From: Smittia aterrima
Lineage: Eukaryota; Arthropoda; Insecta; Diptera; Chironomidae
Assembly (NCBI GenBank): GCA_033063855.1
Contig: CP093830.1
Span: 13,020,854-13,084,853 of the forward strand
Length of the DNA stretch: 64,000 nt
Direction of reading: 5' to 3'
Of the stretch, positions 50,701-64,000 are shown one piece after another. The notes under the pieces were generated by a model. That model did not search any database, had not been told where the DNA came from, and saw nothing but the letters and a program-made list of their open reading frames with translations. Position 1 is the first letter of the stretch, and each line of letters opens with the position of its first letter. Position numbers and translations under genes: made by a program.

Positions 50701-53700
50701 GTAAGTTGAAGCGAGCGAGCGAACGAAAGAACGATATCCAAATCTAAAATGCTTTCAAATGCCGCCACTTCTCTTACATCACATAAATTGCCGACATATT
50801 TCAGCATTTATTTGGCCTACGACCACGAAACTCCGTGGAAATTTGGCATATTCATAAATTTCAATATTTTTTACGACTCGTAAAATATTACGAAATGAAA
50901 TTTCTCGCACGGTTCAAATGAAAAATGCTTCAAGCTACGTTTTCTCAACGATTCTATGTCTTAATGAAACGAAGGGAAATTGTGATGCGTGTGATTTGGC
51001 AGCGATCGTAAAAGCTTTCGTCTTTTGCTTTGATGAAAGGCTGAACAGAAAAAGGAGGAGCTTTCTAGTCACCCTCGAACATTCCTTTGAAATCATGTCT
51101 TTCTCAATAGTAAGAAAGTTGTTAAACTCCTCTTGAAGATTTCCACATTCTTCCGCAGATTTTCAACGCCACCTACTCACGAAGGATAGGATAACATTTT
51201 ATTCGTTTGGATTGCTACTGTGCGCGGAGCAGAAGAAAGCGGCAATAAAATCATCTTTATTGTCGAGTTTACAGCTGACAAAAATAAAAAAAACTTCCTC
51301 ATACTTTTTATTACGCCAGTTACTTGCTTTGGTGTGCTTTTAATGCTTTTTAAGCAGACACTGGATGTAGCGGAGGTTTCACAACATAGCGACAAATAAA
51401 TTTTCAATAGCTTTATTGTTAAGTCCATAAGTTCAGTGTAACAGTTGCCGACGAATGTGTTTATGTGCGAGCCCTTCTCAACAAAAACAATAGTTTGAGT
51501 TTGAAATGCCATTACGTGCTTCGAATCGGCCTCATAATGGCTCATTTTATGGAAACGGTTATTTCGAGGAAAGCGAGGACAGTTTGGAAACATATGGAGG
51601 GCGATTGATCGTGAGAGTGAAAGGATGATTTTCCTCGAGGAACCTTTTTTTGTCTTCAATAGTTTGGTTCGATTGAACAACGAGAAAATCTTTTATTCTT
51701 CTTCTTGAGATTATAATCAAAACAAGTGCGCGAGTCTCATCACATTCCCAATGGAATCAATTTTGTTGCAGCGACAGAAGATTGCAGTTATCAAAAGTTA
51801 TTTCCGTCATTAATCACCCGACACTCTTGAGGATCCTTCTCGATGTGATATCATAAAATCTCCTTTAAATCCCGAGTTAAGACGATTTCTAAGTTTAAAG
51901 CTAAAAGTTTAGAAACTCGTACGAAGAAGCTTGGCCACCCGAAAAAGGGTTTAAAGGAGTTTCTCCGAAAGTTAAAAGTCAGCAAATCTATCGACAAGGT
52001 TGAAACGTTTATTAAAAGCGTTCAACATAAGACGAAGAATCTTAAACCCTTACATCGCTTGAAGACGTTCGTTTAAAGCTTTCGAGGCTTCTGAATAAAA
52101 TTTCGAATCATCCTTTGGAGGTTAAAGAAACAAAGTTCACGGCCAAGATCCGCTCACTGTCACGTGCCCGCATTTTCCTTTTGTACGTGAACAAAGTTCG
52201 TTATTCCAGTCTAATTTTATTTACCGAGTAAGAATCGTTTGAAGCTTAGATTGCGCGCACTTCTATGAGGTACAGGAAACCATGGAATCAGACGTTGGCA
52301 ACACTCTCAAATTCATAGCACATATCGATTCTTAAAGCTTTTATTTCTCTTGTAACGTTTGTCTTGTCTTGGGAACATGAAGCATTAGTAAAGCTTTACG
52401 TGCAGCGCTCAATTTCATGTTTTTTCACTTAAACATTTTTGTGTTTGTTGTCACGAGAATGTCGTCAAGTTGAACTTATCGCTAAAGAAATCGGGAAGTT
52501 TTCAGGAAAACAAAGTCTTGTGCTGTCCTTAAGTTTCTCATTCAAGCCAAATGAACAATGAGATAAGAAAAATGCTGTAGCGACGAGTTTTCCTTTGTCC
52601 AACCCGAGAGCTTAAACAGTTTTATCAACAACAAAGTTCGCCGTCATTGTCGAAACAATGTCTTCAATCTCGGTCACAATACGTTCAATCTCTATTCGTG
52701 TGTTAATAAATGAAGACTGCGGTCAAGTTGATGAATTCTTGTTCAGATGAGTTGCCATTGTATGGAAGTTCTTGCTTCAAATTTCGATGTTTTTCCTCGT
52801 GGAATCCTCGTCGAAAACAAAATAATTGAACATCCATTAAAAGCTTTTCGATATTTTTCCATCAAACGCAGAGGAGGAATCTTCAATAATCCGCATTTAA
52901 GTTGTCACCATCAAGCGAAACTCGAAATGAATGCGATTAAAAGTTGACGGTTGGTCGAACCGCTCTGTGCGGTACCACGCCAACGTAATTTAATTGTGGC
53001 ATGACAACAGCTAATTAATTATCGATATTTGCGAAATTCGATCTAAAATACTTCATCAGACAAAAGAAAGAAAGTTTTTAAAATGAACGAGTCGCATCTC
53101 AACAGTTCTCAAGTCTTTCAAAGCATCCTGTTGATTTATTTATGGAGCTCTTACTGTCAAGTTGGCAAGGAAAAATACTTTCAGCGTTAGAGAGGCTGCA
53201 GCATCTGTCCAACAGTCGAGATGTTTACTTAATCGCTCGACGACAAGGATAGCAGAGTCTCGTCAAGGTCTTTTCTTCTTAAAACTTAATTTGGCGGTAC
53301 TTAAGATTAATTGCTTTCTTGAGACGTTCGTGAATGTAAGTTTAGCGTTTGTTTCAGTACATAAACGTCGAAACTAATAAATGAAAGTAATAAAAGAAGA
53401 GAAAGGTCAAAGTAATGAGCTTTTAAGATAAAGAGTCGACATTAATATTTAAATTATCACTTAAAGCCTCTCGCTGAAGCGCAGAATTTCCATCAACGTC
53501 GTCGGATTCTTCGCAAGTCGTAAAGTATGTCGTAAAAATATTTCCGAGAAAAGCACAAGTTGGAGATGATGTCGGAAGGTATTTGCTTGGTCGACTAAGA
53601 AGAGAAATGATAATAATATTACAATTTCTTGTTGGCATTCTTTCTAAATTTGGTGAAAGGTCTGAGAGAAAACATTATTAGATTACGCTTCTTTCTTTTC

Positions 53701-56700
53701 CTGTTGTGTAGACGTAAGAATAAAGAATATTGAAGAGGAGAGAACACTTTTCTTTTCTGTCGATCCAACAAACATCAACTCAATATGTCTCATGGCGAAG
53801 TTCCATTCTTCTTTTCCCAAAAGAAAACTGAGCGAAATGTTTATTTTTGAAACATTCAAAATTAAATATTGATTTTACTCTTCCCCATCTTTCCTTGAGC
53901 TTGACGGCTTCTCCCTCTCGATAAAAAGAAAGATTTTTCAATTTCTCGTTCCGTTAAGGAACCGCAAAACAATAATCGAAGAAATTCATCTCCGTCTACT
54001 TTTATTTCTTCTCGCCTTCGTATTGTTAAGCCCATGAAACGAGGCCTCCCCTTCTTCACTCGAAACCGATTCGATCGCTTTAAATTTACGAGTTTCTTCG
54101 CACTTTCGAGAGGAATTCACCTTAAGAAGAGATTCAGCTTGCGATGAAGAAAGGGATAAAAATATTAAAGTTGCCATTAGGAAAATCAATATTTTCGGTG
54201 AATGGCAACTTCCTTTCTCTCCTGTACCAACATCAATTTCGAACAAGCAAAGTACATTTCGTTGTTCAAGATAGAGGAATGTTTGGTCCAATGCTTCACC
54301 AGTTCCAATCCATTAATTTTTATTTCGTTTCGATGTGAAATCGACAAGAACTTTTGTCTTTGCTCCTTTTGGAAAAAGGCTTGGGAAGAGTCCAACGAGC
54401 AATTTAATCAAGCATCTCTTAGCGCCTTCAAAACGGATGAGAATTATGTCCTCGTTTCCCTAAACGCCAATAAATTTGAGAGCGCGTGGGACGAGGACAG
54501 CGACGGATGATCAAACAACTGCTTAGTCGAAACAGTTGCGCCTTCGAAATAAAAGGAACTCTCGTTGGTAATTAGAAATTTTGTTTGGATTTCATTAAAA
54601 ATTATCTGTTTGGCGATAACAGATTTCCCCTTTTTATCTTCTCGCTTTAAGTAAAATCCCCTTTTGTTTGAGTTTGCTTTTAAACTCTCCGAAGCGATTC
54701 ATGATTAATTAATCTATGAAAATTTGTGAACGGGCGGTGGAAGTTTGTTTGTTTATTCTTGATGCGCTCAACGGAAAGATAACGACGAGGATATTGAAAG
54801 TTTTTTGAATCCAGCGGAATGAAGCGATGATAGATTAATCAATTAAGAGGATACCTACCCAAAATTATTGAAAGAAAATTTCTTGAAAACTTTATCGAGA
54901 ACTTTGTTGAACTATCATCATGCTTTTGCATTATGCAAGATCTTGAATAAAGAAACTTTTCAATAAACTGAACTCAAAAGTCTTTCATTCTCGAAAGCAA
55001 AGTCTTCGAGAGAACTTATGTGACGTCACATTCGAAAAGAGCTTTGGAACTCTTCGTAAATCGTGTAAATCCAAGATTTATGTCTTAGCTCAATATTTCC
55101 CTACGTGATTCCTGAATAGCTCCTCTGCTAACTTTATCAATATTCGAAAGAAAAGTTCTCGGGAAGAAACAACAAATTTTTCGATAAACATTAAATTTCC
55201 TTCTTCGAGCACTTCCTTCTGTACTCCCGACGAACTCCATAAAGCCTAACATTAATGTCTATATTAGCTGATAGACTCGTTTCCATAACCATTTGCCGTG
55301 TACACTTCAGCTGAAGGGGATTACAAGCATCCATTTTTAAACTGTCTAAGCATCGAGGAGAGGTACTCACACAATAAATGTAAATTGCCTTATAAATCTT
55401 TTCGAGTAATATTTTTAATGCATTTTGCTTCGAAGTCTCTTTCTCGTTCGCTAAACGTCGATGTTTATTTAACAAGTATTCTCGTCTTGGTTTCATTCTC
55501 CTGAGGGTGGCCATCAAGATCATATCGAATTACGTGATCAGCCTCTGCGTTGTTTGTGATGAGAGTTTGCTCGCATATGAGAAGTTCAAGAAACTCATTG
55601 AAAACTTTCGCTCAACTCTGCGATTTGTTTGCGCGTATCGTTTTAATTTTCAGAAAAGCCAATTTCTTTGACTTCAGGCGCTTTGTTGCTCGCGTATGAT
55701 TTCTCGTTTCGGATCCTTTTCGTATAATAAAATAAATAAAGTCTCTCCCAGACGTCATAGCGAAGCGAAAGGCATTAAAAAGTTTATTTTTATTTCTTCG
55801 AAATCCTTTCGAATACAACGAGAGAGAGAGAAAAAAACCGAAACTTTTTTCGCTTCAAAGTTTCAGAAGCATCGCCAAAGCAACGGAGCGTCGAGTGTAT
55901 GAAAAATCTCCCACCACGACGTTCTCTTGTGCGAGAGAAAAAATATAAAAAGGGAAGAATACAATTTTAATTTATGGCCGGAATCAAAATGGAAATGAAT
56001 TCGAAACAAAAACTCATCTATCGAGGATGGTAATTTTTCAGTCAGAAGGATTTTTCGCCTCGAGTTTTTCCTCTCCTCCCTCGAATAATGATTTCACTCT
56101 ACTCGACTCTTTGCTCGCGCCCTCGTCGTCCAACGGTTTATTTATTTACACATGATTTTCCGTCAGATAGAATTTGAATAAAACTTCCGGTTTAACGCTT
56201 TTGTGTATTTTTATTGTGCTTTTACACATCTCGCTTGCTTCCGTTCTCTTGGGAAGAGTGAGAACGATGTGAGCGTGAGGGCGAGAAGCCAAAAATATTG
56301 AAATGATAATTCCTTCTAAACAAATGAACAAGGATTTATTTTATCCTCTGCTGATGCTCTCTGCTGCTTCCCGAGTGTTACAAAAAGCATAAGCGATTAT
56401 CGACATGCCAAAAAGCAGCTCAAACACATACTCGACTCAAGCCACACAACGAGTTCCAGTGAAACCGACGGAAAATTGTTATTTTATGCAAAGCATTCTC
56501 AGCCCTTGATGATGCATATTTCCTGGCGGAGTTATTACAGTGAGGAGGGTTTGCATAAGTGCTAACTACTGCAGGAACTTTCCACCCGAAAACTGTGCAG
56601 CGTTGAACACAACAAAAACCTGAATTTTGGCATTACAAATCGATTTGCTCCCCATACAAATGCTTTCAAGCGGCAACCATGAACGAAAATCTCTTAAATA

Positions 56701-59700
56701 AACTTTGCCGCTCGCTCGAATTCATTGGAATGTCGGATTATGAAAGCATAGATGGATTCGAATGTAACGACGATGTCATTTGCGCTTTCATCCACCGGCA
56801 TAATGTGTGGGCTTTATGTTTTAAATTGTGAAGTTGAATAATTCAAAAAAATATTACATTTCGCTTGTAAGTTTGCATTTGCATAATGATTCTGTATGAG
56901 AGGAGCTGGAGTTGTTTGCACAAAATGAATGACTTTTGTAAATGAAATGGATCAGAAGTTAATTCAGGGAAAGTAGAAAGATATAACGATAAAGCCTTTT
57001 CTGATAAGAAATTTATGAAAGAAAACTTTTTTTTTCTCTCAGAAACGTCCTTTGAAATGTATTTTAAACTGACATAGACTTTGACATTCATAGGAAGAAT
57101 GTGGTACATCGTTGAATGAAGTGACGATTATAATCCAGAACTTTCCGTTATTCGTTCACATTTTTTGTCAGATGCAGAATCTGAGAAAAAAATCGCAACA
57201 AGCAAACCATCGCAAATGGGAAAATTAAAATGAATCCGAGCAGAAGTTCAATTTGACGGAAAAAGGAAGAAGATGAGCGAGTAAGCGGAACATTCTTTGA
57301 CCAAAGCCATTGGCTTTGAGCAGAAAACATTTTTTTTCTTCAATTCCTCTGCGACATCAAAAGCTTTTCATCGTAGAAATGACGGAAAGGTTAATTATTT
57401 TTCTCCTTCGTATCTCTCTCGTTTTATTTGCAATTGAGATAAAGAATATAACTGCAGATTATTTAAAGCCTGAAAAGGATTTTAATTGTTGTTCATATCA
57501 GGAAGGTTGGTTAGTCTATCTAGCGTAGATTCTCTTGTTTAAGAATAGTTCATCCTGAAACTCATCAGAAGCATTTGCTCAACCACGTGAACGAAGGCCA
57601 ATTAAAATGTAATCAATCGAGAATGATCGAAAATCTAAAGTTCTATCGTCAATGAATTCATTGTACTCTGAGTAGTTAATTAGAAATTTATTATCGTTGC
57701 TCATGTTACCAGTTCAAGAACAAACGAACGCTCCGAGTATCTGAGATTTTTAACTCAATAGCTACTTGTAATCAATTATTTTGAAAGGGGTTGCCTTCCA
57801 TCTATTCAAACCTGAAAAGTGAAAACATAATTCTCGTATTAAAGCAAAAATTTTCTTAGAAACAATAATCTCTGATTTCTCCATGGAAATGTAGCCTTGA
57901 CAACAGATGAAAAATTCCTGGCTCAACAGTAAATAGAGCAATGAATGACTGGCTTTTGACAGCCGATAGATTGATTAATAATAACTTTACAGAGGAGAAT
58001 GCCATAAATTTAATTTACTCTCCACAAATTTACCCTTTTCTGCGCAACACAACATCGTAACTCGACGATGTATTCGCAATCAAAATCATTAATATATTTC
58101 GTTCTTATTGCTTCATAAATTTCCGAACGAAGATAAACATAAATATTTGTTTGACATGATGTAGCTGGGAGGATATTTCGAGGGTTTGATTTGAAATTTG
58201 CTTCTTTTTTTAGGAAATGTTTTTGCTAGACGAATTCACTTTGAAAACAAAAGCAAAGAAATATCATTCATCTTAGGTTAAGGAGAGAAAGGGCGAGTCT
58301 TGACTTCTTGACGAAAAACCTGTAAGGTTTTGTTTAAGCGCAGAAATCATCCTCGAGCGCTGACTTTCGCTTACTCCTGTCTGTCGAGATTTATTATTTC
58401 ATCTCGAACATTCATGTTTGTGCAAAGTCTTCCATCCTCAAATGATAAAAGCGTGCTCACGACCGTCTCTGGTGAGGAGGCAGTTAGAGAGGATGAAAAT
58501 GGAAATCACAAAACGGAAAAAGTTCCACAATTGTATATGAAACAAGCTGAGGCGGAGTTAGGTACAAAAAAAACTGTTCGCATTTACATGAAAAGCATTT
58601 CAGCTTCTCAAGTTCATTCGTATCATCGCGAATTAGTAAACCGACGGGGCTGTGTGGAAACCCCCGCTCGAGTTACTCGCAAACGCTTGAAACAAATGTT
58701 GCTGATCTAAATTACATTTTAATTAAATCTCACAATGCCGTGTGCTGTTGACAATTCGTAAGATTTGTGAGAAAACATTTATTTGAGTGTTTCAGTCAAA
58801 GAAAACGAAGAAACTCTCGAACAAGACTCTTCACTAAATTGCTTCGATTAAAACTCATTGATGATGATGATGGCGCTTGATTGCTTATCAAGAATCAATT
58901 AGATTTCAGATAATTTTCGGTTTTAGAAACTTTTACGAAGCGTAATTGACGTCGAAGCCCTAATAATCATTTCGGATTTAGCATTTTTAATCCCTTAAGC
59001 AATTCAGTGCTGCTCACTTCGTCTCGAATCGAAAAAGCTTTCAAGTCCATTTAAATCATGTAACTAAGGTTGGGGAAGACTTGTTTCAAATTCCCGAGAG
59101 CACACCAACAGCAGAGAGAGATTTATTTCGCCTTTTTTTCCTGATCCACCCCCACAAGCGCTTTACCCATCTTCGAACCCATGTTAATTTGATTAGCCAG
59201 AGCGGGGAAAGGAGACTCCGAACGTTGGTTATTTACTCCAATCTCTGTAAAGATTTATAGCAATGACCACTTCAGCATTCTCTCGAAAGAATTATCTCCG
59301 GAATGAATTGATAAGTGCGTAAATTTTAACTAAGTAAATTATCCCCGTTATTATATTGAATTGAGTTAATTTATTGCGCTATGCTCCAAAGAGCTTATTA
59401 TTCAATTCGCTTTAAATCTATCTTCGCTCGGTCTTTTCCCCCTTCTCTCTCTGTCGAAGAAAAAGATTTCCTTTACCGCTCGTGGTATTTTTCATTGGCC
59501 TTTTGAGATCCTTAAAATTTCGTTACAACAATGAAGAGCGAGCTCGGTTGTCGTTATCTCTTTTTCTTCGCTGTTGTTGTGGTGGAAATAATAAAAGCTG
59601 GAAGAAAGAAAATTTCCGCCGAGCATCAGATAAATCTTTCTGTCATCCATTCTCGCCTCCCTTTGGCATCTTCATTCCTTCGAACCGATGTGGCACTTGG

Positions 59701-62700
59701 AATAATCATCGGATAATTATTTCGCTTCTTCGGTTCTTCTTCTTTCCGGGCTCATGGACGCAAAAATCTGTAGATAATGCTGCAGTTTGATTAGTTTTTG
59801 GGTCGAGTAAGCTACTGAAGCTGAAAATTCGGAGGGAGTTGAAGTTTTTAATCAGCTTTCTCATTCTCCATGGATGCTTCTTAAATTATGTTCGCTTGAT
59901 CTGCCTTCTCGATTGTGCGAGAGAGAATCGGGAAGCACAAACCGCCCATCCACCCAGAAAACAAATTATAGAAACAGTGAGTAATTAAAATTGCTGGATT
60001 AACGAATGGCTGACTGAGAAACTCTCCGACACTTAAAACTTCTTAGTCCCACAGAGCTTTTTCTGTTTTTTTTATCCTCCGGGGAAGAATAGTGAGACTG
60101 TTGAGCGACAAATGACTCGTCAGAATTAATTATCAGCATCTCTGCTCTTGAGTTTTCCTTCATTCGGTTGCTTGCTTGCACGACAGCAAGGAAATCTTGC
60201 AGTACTTTTAAATGAGTTTAAGCTCTCTCGTTTCCCATTTCTCAGAATTATAATCTACCCAGTCATAAGATAAAAAATAATAATCGTAAAGCAACTCATG
60301 TTTCCCTAGCGAGTTATCATGCGGTACTTTGCAAATATCTGCGATATTATACGAGCTGAAATAATCTGGAGAGATAGCAGCGAAGATAAAAGTTTCAGCA
60401 AAACGAAACAAAAACGCAATGAATCATCTTGAACGAAAGCGGATGAGCGTGAAAAATTTCTGCAGAGAAGTCTTAAACTAAACATTATGCAGAGCATAAT
60501 ATTTCAAGGACTGATCGTTGAGTAATTTGAATAACATTTCGTAATTTAATCATCATCGTTTGCAGCAGTTGACTCAACGAAGAAGTTTTTCCTTCTTCGC
60601 TCAAACTTTCCCTCGCAAGTGTAATTTTAATTCGCTTCAGCATGCGATGAAAAATGCCTCAACTTAACTCAACCTTAGCTCAATATGATGATGAATCGGG
60701 AAGTAAATCTTTCAAGTCTTTCATTACACATCAACCTCAATTTAAGACGCTAAATCAAAATGAGTCACATGAAATAAAATGCCGCGACGTTTTATCCCTC
60801 CTCTCTTCGCTTCGTCTCTTCAAGTTCTCTTATCGCTCTGCTCTGCGGTTGTTTGATATATTACGTATAACAGAGAAAGAAGGAAGAGAGTGTATTAGAG
60901 ATAAAATTGGCATGATAAAGTGGAAACGAAAGAAAATAATGATGATAGCGAGGCTTAGGCGCGCTCACTCCGCGTCTGCCGCTTCTTTTCTCCAAAATAA
61001 AAATATTGAGCTCTAAGCCAAATGTTTCATTATTATTTCAGTCGGATTTATCGACAAACGTGAGTTGTTACAGATTTCCTATCGATTCGTCTGTCTCTCG
61101 AACAATCGGCAAGAAAGAAATTAATAAGAACGTTTCTAGCCTAAGGAGAAATGAGAGTTTTGCTAATTTCCCTTGCTGCTCTCGCGTGTCCATTGAGGAA
61201 AACCTGTCTTGATCAACAATATCGAGTGACATAACTTCAATTAAGATTGATATCAATGGAAATATAACCATTGTGATTAATCAGGTAAATTGTGAAAGCT
61301 TCCAATCAACAGTTGGCATTATAAATGGAGCTTAGTCCTCGAAATTTCCTTCGTCACACTTGGCATCGAGAATATTAATTGAATCAATTTTTCTTTCCGT
61401 CGTCCACTTATGCTTGGGATGTAATTAATGTTATCGTCGCTTGAGGACACCGGTCACATCGAACAAGCCTCACCGTACGTCTCGACTCAGCAAAAGAAAG
61501 AAAAGTCGTCGACGAGGAAGAAAAACAAATTGATATTCGTCAATTGATATTCGAGTGATGGCAGAACAAATAAAATAATTTGAAAATCGAGGTTTATCGA
61601 GGAAAAATTTTCTCCTTTGGAACTTGGAAGAAATTATGATTCCATTCCGCTGTGAGGGAAATTATTGAGAAAGTTTTCTTTTTGTTTTCGTCATCGAACA
61701 AAGAGGGAGAAGGGGAGAAGTTGAGTTTAAATTTAAATTGAATAAAATTTCGCTGCTGATAACAGAAACGAAAAGTTTTTCCTTCAAACTCGGAAAAAAG
61801 CGAGCGACGACGAGACGAAACGAAACGAATAATGCGGAAAGAAAATTATTCTTCATTCCTGCTCTGATAGAAGCCAAGATGTTAAACTGCTCGCTGAATG
61901 CAATTGCAGAATAAATTTATGAAAAGCAAAGTTTTATCATGCAAATTAAATTAGCACAAAAGGAAAGTTGAAGGAAGATTGGGCAAAAGTATTAAAGTTT
62001 CTCAGCGGAAAAATTATTTCTCGCTCGTCACGAGTTCGAGCTTTGTTTGTTGATATTATCTTATGAACATAAACTCTCTTAAAGAGGTCTTGCACTACCC
62101 CACAAAATGAAATTCAATCAACATCCAGTTTCTGTCAAGCGATGGACATTGATTCAGTCAATTTGAATTATTCTGCTTGCTCTGGACTATCACTTGAACA
62201 CAAGATTGACGTACTCACTCCTTAAGTGTCACAAGCAATTCCTTCTCAAGGAATTTCCTTCGATCATTAAATTTGAAGTTAAGAAGAACGAGGCCAAGCT
62301 TAAATTTGATCAAAAACTGTTTTCTCATCAAAACTCAATGGTTATGCCTTAGAATGATAATTAGCTGTTCTTCGCTTTAAGTTTTGAGCAAGACAAGGAC
62401 TTAAAATCGAATTAAGGAGATTACAAGACTCAGAAGCATATTGAGATGAACTCTAAGCTGATAGCGATATTAAGAAGGTTGTCATTGATATTTAGATTGC
62501 TCTGAGAAGATTCTTCTATCGCCAAACAGACGGAGAGGCAGCACAATGAGGTGTTTGAGAAAACAAACTCAATTTCTTAATTATTTCTCATCTCGTTTCT
62601 TCTAATTTTCCTTCCGTCTTTTCACTTTTTTCCCCCTTCCTCCTTTTTCTCATAAGTCGAGTCAAGTCGAGGCGAGTCTTGCTACGACATTAATTATCTT

Positions 62701-64000
62701 CGCATTGATGTCATTATCAATGTCAAATTTCAATCCTCAACGAAGACGATACTCCCCAAGTTCTAGATCTTTCTCCTTCCACTTGAGAGTTTCATGCCTG
62801 CCTCGCAGCCTAATAATGAAGCAGGTGACGGTAATGAGCGAAAGATGGATGTGAAAGTGAAATTTCTCATGGCGAAAATTGTCCTCCGCACGAAGACGTT
62901 GTCGTAGTCGAAAAGCGAGAGATGAGCAACCGCAAGATTCGATGAGGGAAAAGTTTTATTTCGCGTGCCTGCAAAAAGCTTTTAATGAAAATTATTAAAG
63001 TTTCAGCTCACGATCCTCGAAAATGTAAAATGGAATACGAAGAAGTGGAAACGGTTTTCTCATTAAAACTTACAATTATCTAAATGATATAATTAAACTT
63101 TCGTTTCTTCGTTTCTCGTCGTAATGCCACGGCGAAAAAGTGTCTGGAGCTGGAACTATGCCATTAATTTCGAAAGGAAAAACTTTGGCTGCGACACCGT
63201 TGTTCGAAATTAAAACGAAACTTAAAGAAAGCAACGACGATGAAGGGAAGGGTGGAGAGGGACAAGGAAAAGAAATCAGAGAGCATGAAAAGCAGATAAA
63301 AACAATTGTAATTCACTCATTTCACTATCATGTTCACTGTTCTGTAAAACATTTAATTAATTTGTCATTGTCGCAGTTAGACGCTTAACAGGCCTCGCCA
63401 GATCAACTCAATTCCTTGCTATCTTTCAAAGACAGACAGAGAAAGTTTCTTTAAAAGCTTTTTTTCCTTTTGTTCCAATTCATTCCATTCCGCCCACGCA
63501 AACGATCGATTTGATTTATTTCCATCAAATCTGCTTCGTCATTGCCTTTATGCCTTTACGCTCAATCAGCTATCAAATCTTCGACTGATTTTTTTCCACC
63601 CGATTAACTCTGCAACCCGTTTAACGATACGAAGAATCATTCACATTTCCCGGTGAAACAAGTTAAGAGCAAACGAGTGAATCAATTCGTCGATATCTGC
63701 TCGAATGTTAATTGAAAATGACGACTCGAGCGATAAACGATGAAGTAGAGCAAAGGCAACGTCTGTGACAAGTGGAGAAAGATAAGTTTTATGTTTGGTT
63801 TCGTAACGCCCGAAGTAATTTTATTTCCATCATGTACAGATGTAATCAACAACTCTTCTGATAAAGAGCGCGGAATTGATGAAAAAAAAGAGGGAAAAAG
63901 AATCTCTTCGCTTCGCTTCGTCGTTTGTTTGTTGATCTAAGCGTCTCGTAATGATGTCTGATGTTGTCGCTTTTCGTTCTTCGACTTTCTGAGTTCATTT
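44790..64000. other. 19 kb without a supported gene
   Basis: AT-rich DNA with many random-looking frames, none with a recognisable domain, signal peptide plus promoter, or a consistent exon chain. The longest are 51177-51680 (-), 58330-58710 (+) and 60654-61016 (+); the first two start only at TTG. Short exons of a gene with large introns could be missed by eye. The stretch may be an intron or regulatory domain of a gene extending beyond the window. Confidence 0.5.

Noticed and set aside
51177..51680. 167-codon minus-strand frame
   Set aside because: Starts only at TTG, has no recognisable domain, signal peptide, promoter or splice partner; compatible with a chance frame in this much sequence.
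54202..54510. 102-codon plus-strand frame beginning with ATG
   Set aside because: Overlaps other open frames on the opposite strand, has no domain and no promoter or poly(A) context; not enough to call a gene.
58330..58710. 126-codon plus-strand frame with a charged C-terminal half
   Set aside because: TTG start, no domain, no poly(A) or promoter context; kept only as a candidate for transcript evidence.
60654..61016. 120-codon plus-strand frame beginning with ATG
   Set aside because: Low-complexity, basic, no homology recognised and no exon structure; probably chance.

Overview
This looks like nuclear DNA from a fly-like insect, probably a nematoceran (lower) dipteran. It is AT-rich, the spliceosomal introns of its compact genes are mostly 40-90 bp, and the proteins match insect families: an NHA-type Na+/H+ antiporter, a WDY-like EF-hand/WD40 protein, the Ig-superfamily protein Klingon and a CLIP-domain serine protease. 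I saw no bacterial-style operons, CRISPR arrays, rRNA or convincing tRNA. Exon models were built by hand from reading frame, GT/AG sites and phase agreement. The spliced lengths of the three complete multi-exon genes (WDY-like, klg, CLIP protease) and the partial Nha frame all divide by three. Species and chromosome cannot be read from the sequence.

Layout. 1-1003 (+): 3' end of an NHA antiporter. About 3.93-5.37 kb: a large non-coding fold-back element with ~600 bp arms. 5.66-7.07 kb: a decayed hAT-like transposon bracketed by a 141-bp direct repeat. 8.06-8.48 kb (-): a two-exon small gene of uncertain family. 8.65-13.6 kb (-): an eleven-exon WDY-like gene of about 1,075 aa. 13.6-25.3 kb: no gene seen. 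25.3-33.8 kb (+): klg in twelve coding exons (488 aa; three Ig domains, one FN3 domain, GPI-anchor signal). 33.8-41.8 kb: klg 3' UTR and intergenic DNA. 41.8-43.25 kb (+): a six-exon CLIP-domain trypsin-like protease (394 aa) with a non-standard GDSGS active-site motif. 44.25-44.71 kb (-): an intronless gene for a cysteine-free secreted protein, with a clear TATA box and initiator. 44.8-64 kb: no gene I can support.

The genes do not form one pathway. klg is a neuronal/photoreceptor adhesion protein and the WDY-like protein is probably cytoplasmic or axonemal. The protease and the small secreted protein are both extracellular and converge tail to tail, but nothing shows that they work together. 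The items most worth a second look are the fold-back element, the hAT remnant with its long flanking duplication, the GDSGS protease, the orphan secreted protein, and the WDY-like locus, whose Drosophila counterpart is Y-linked.
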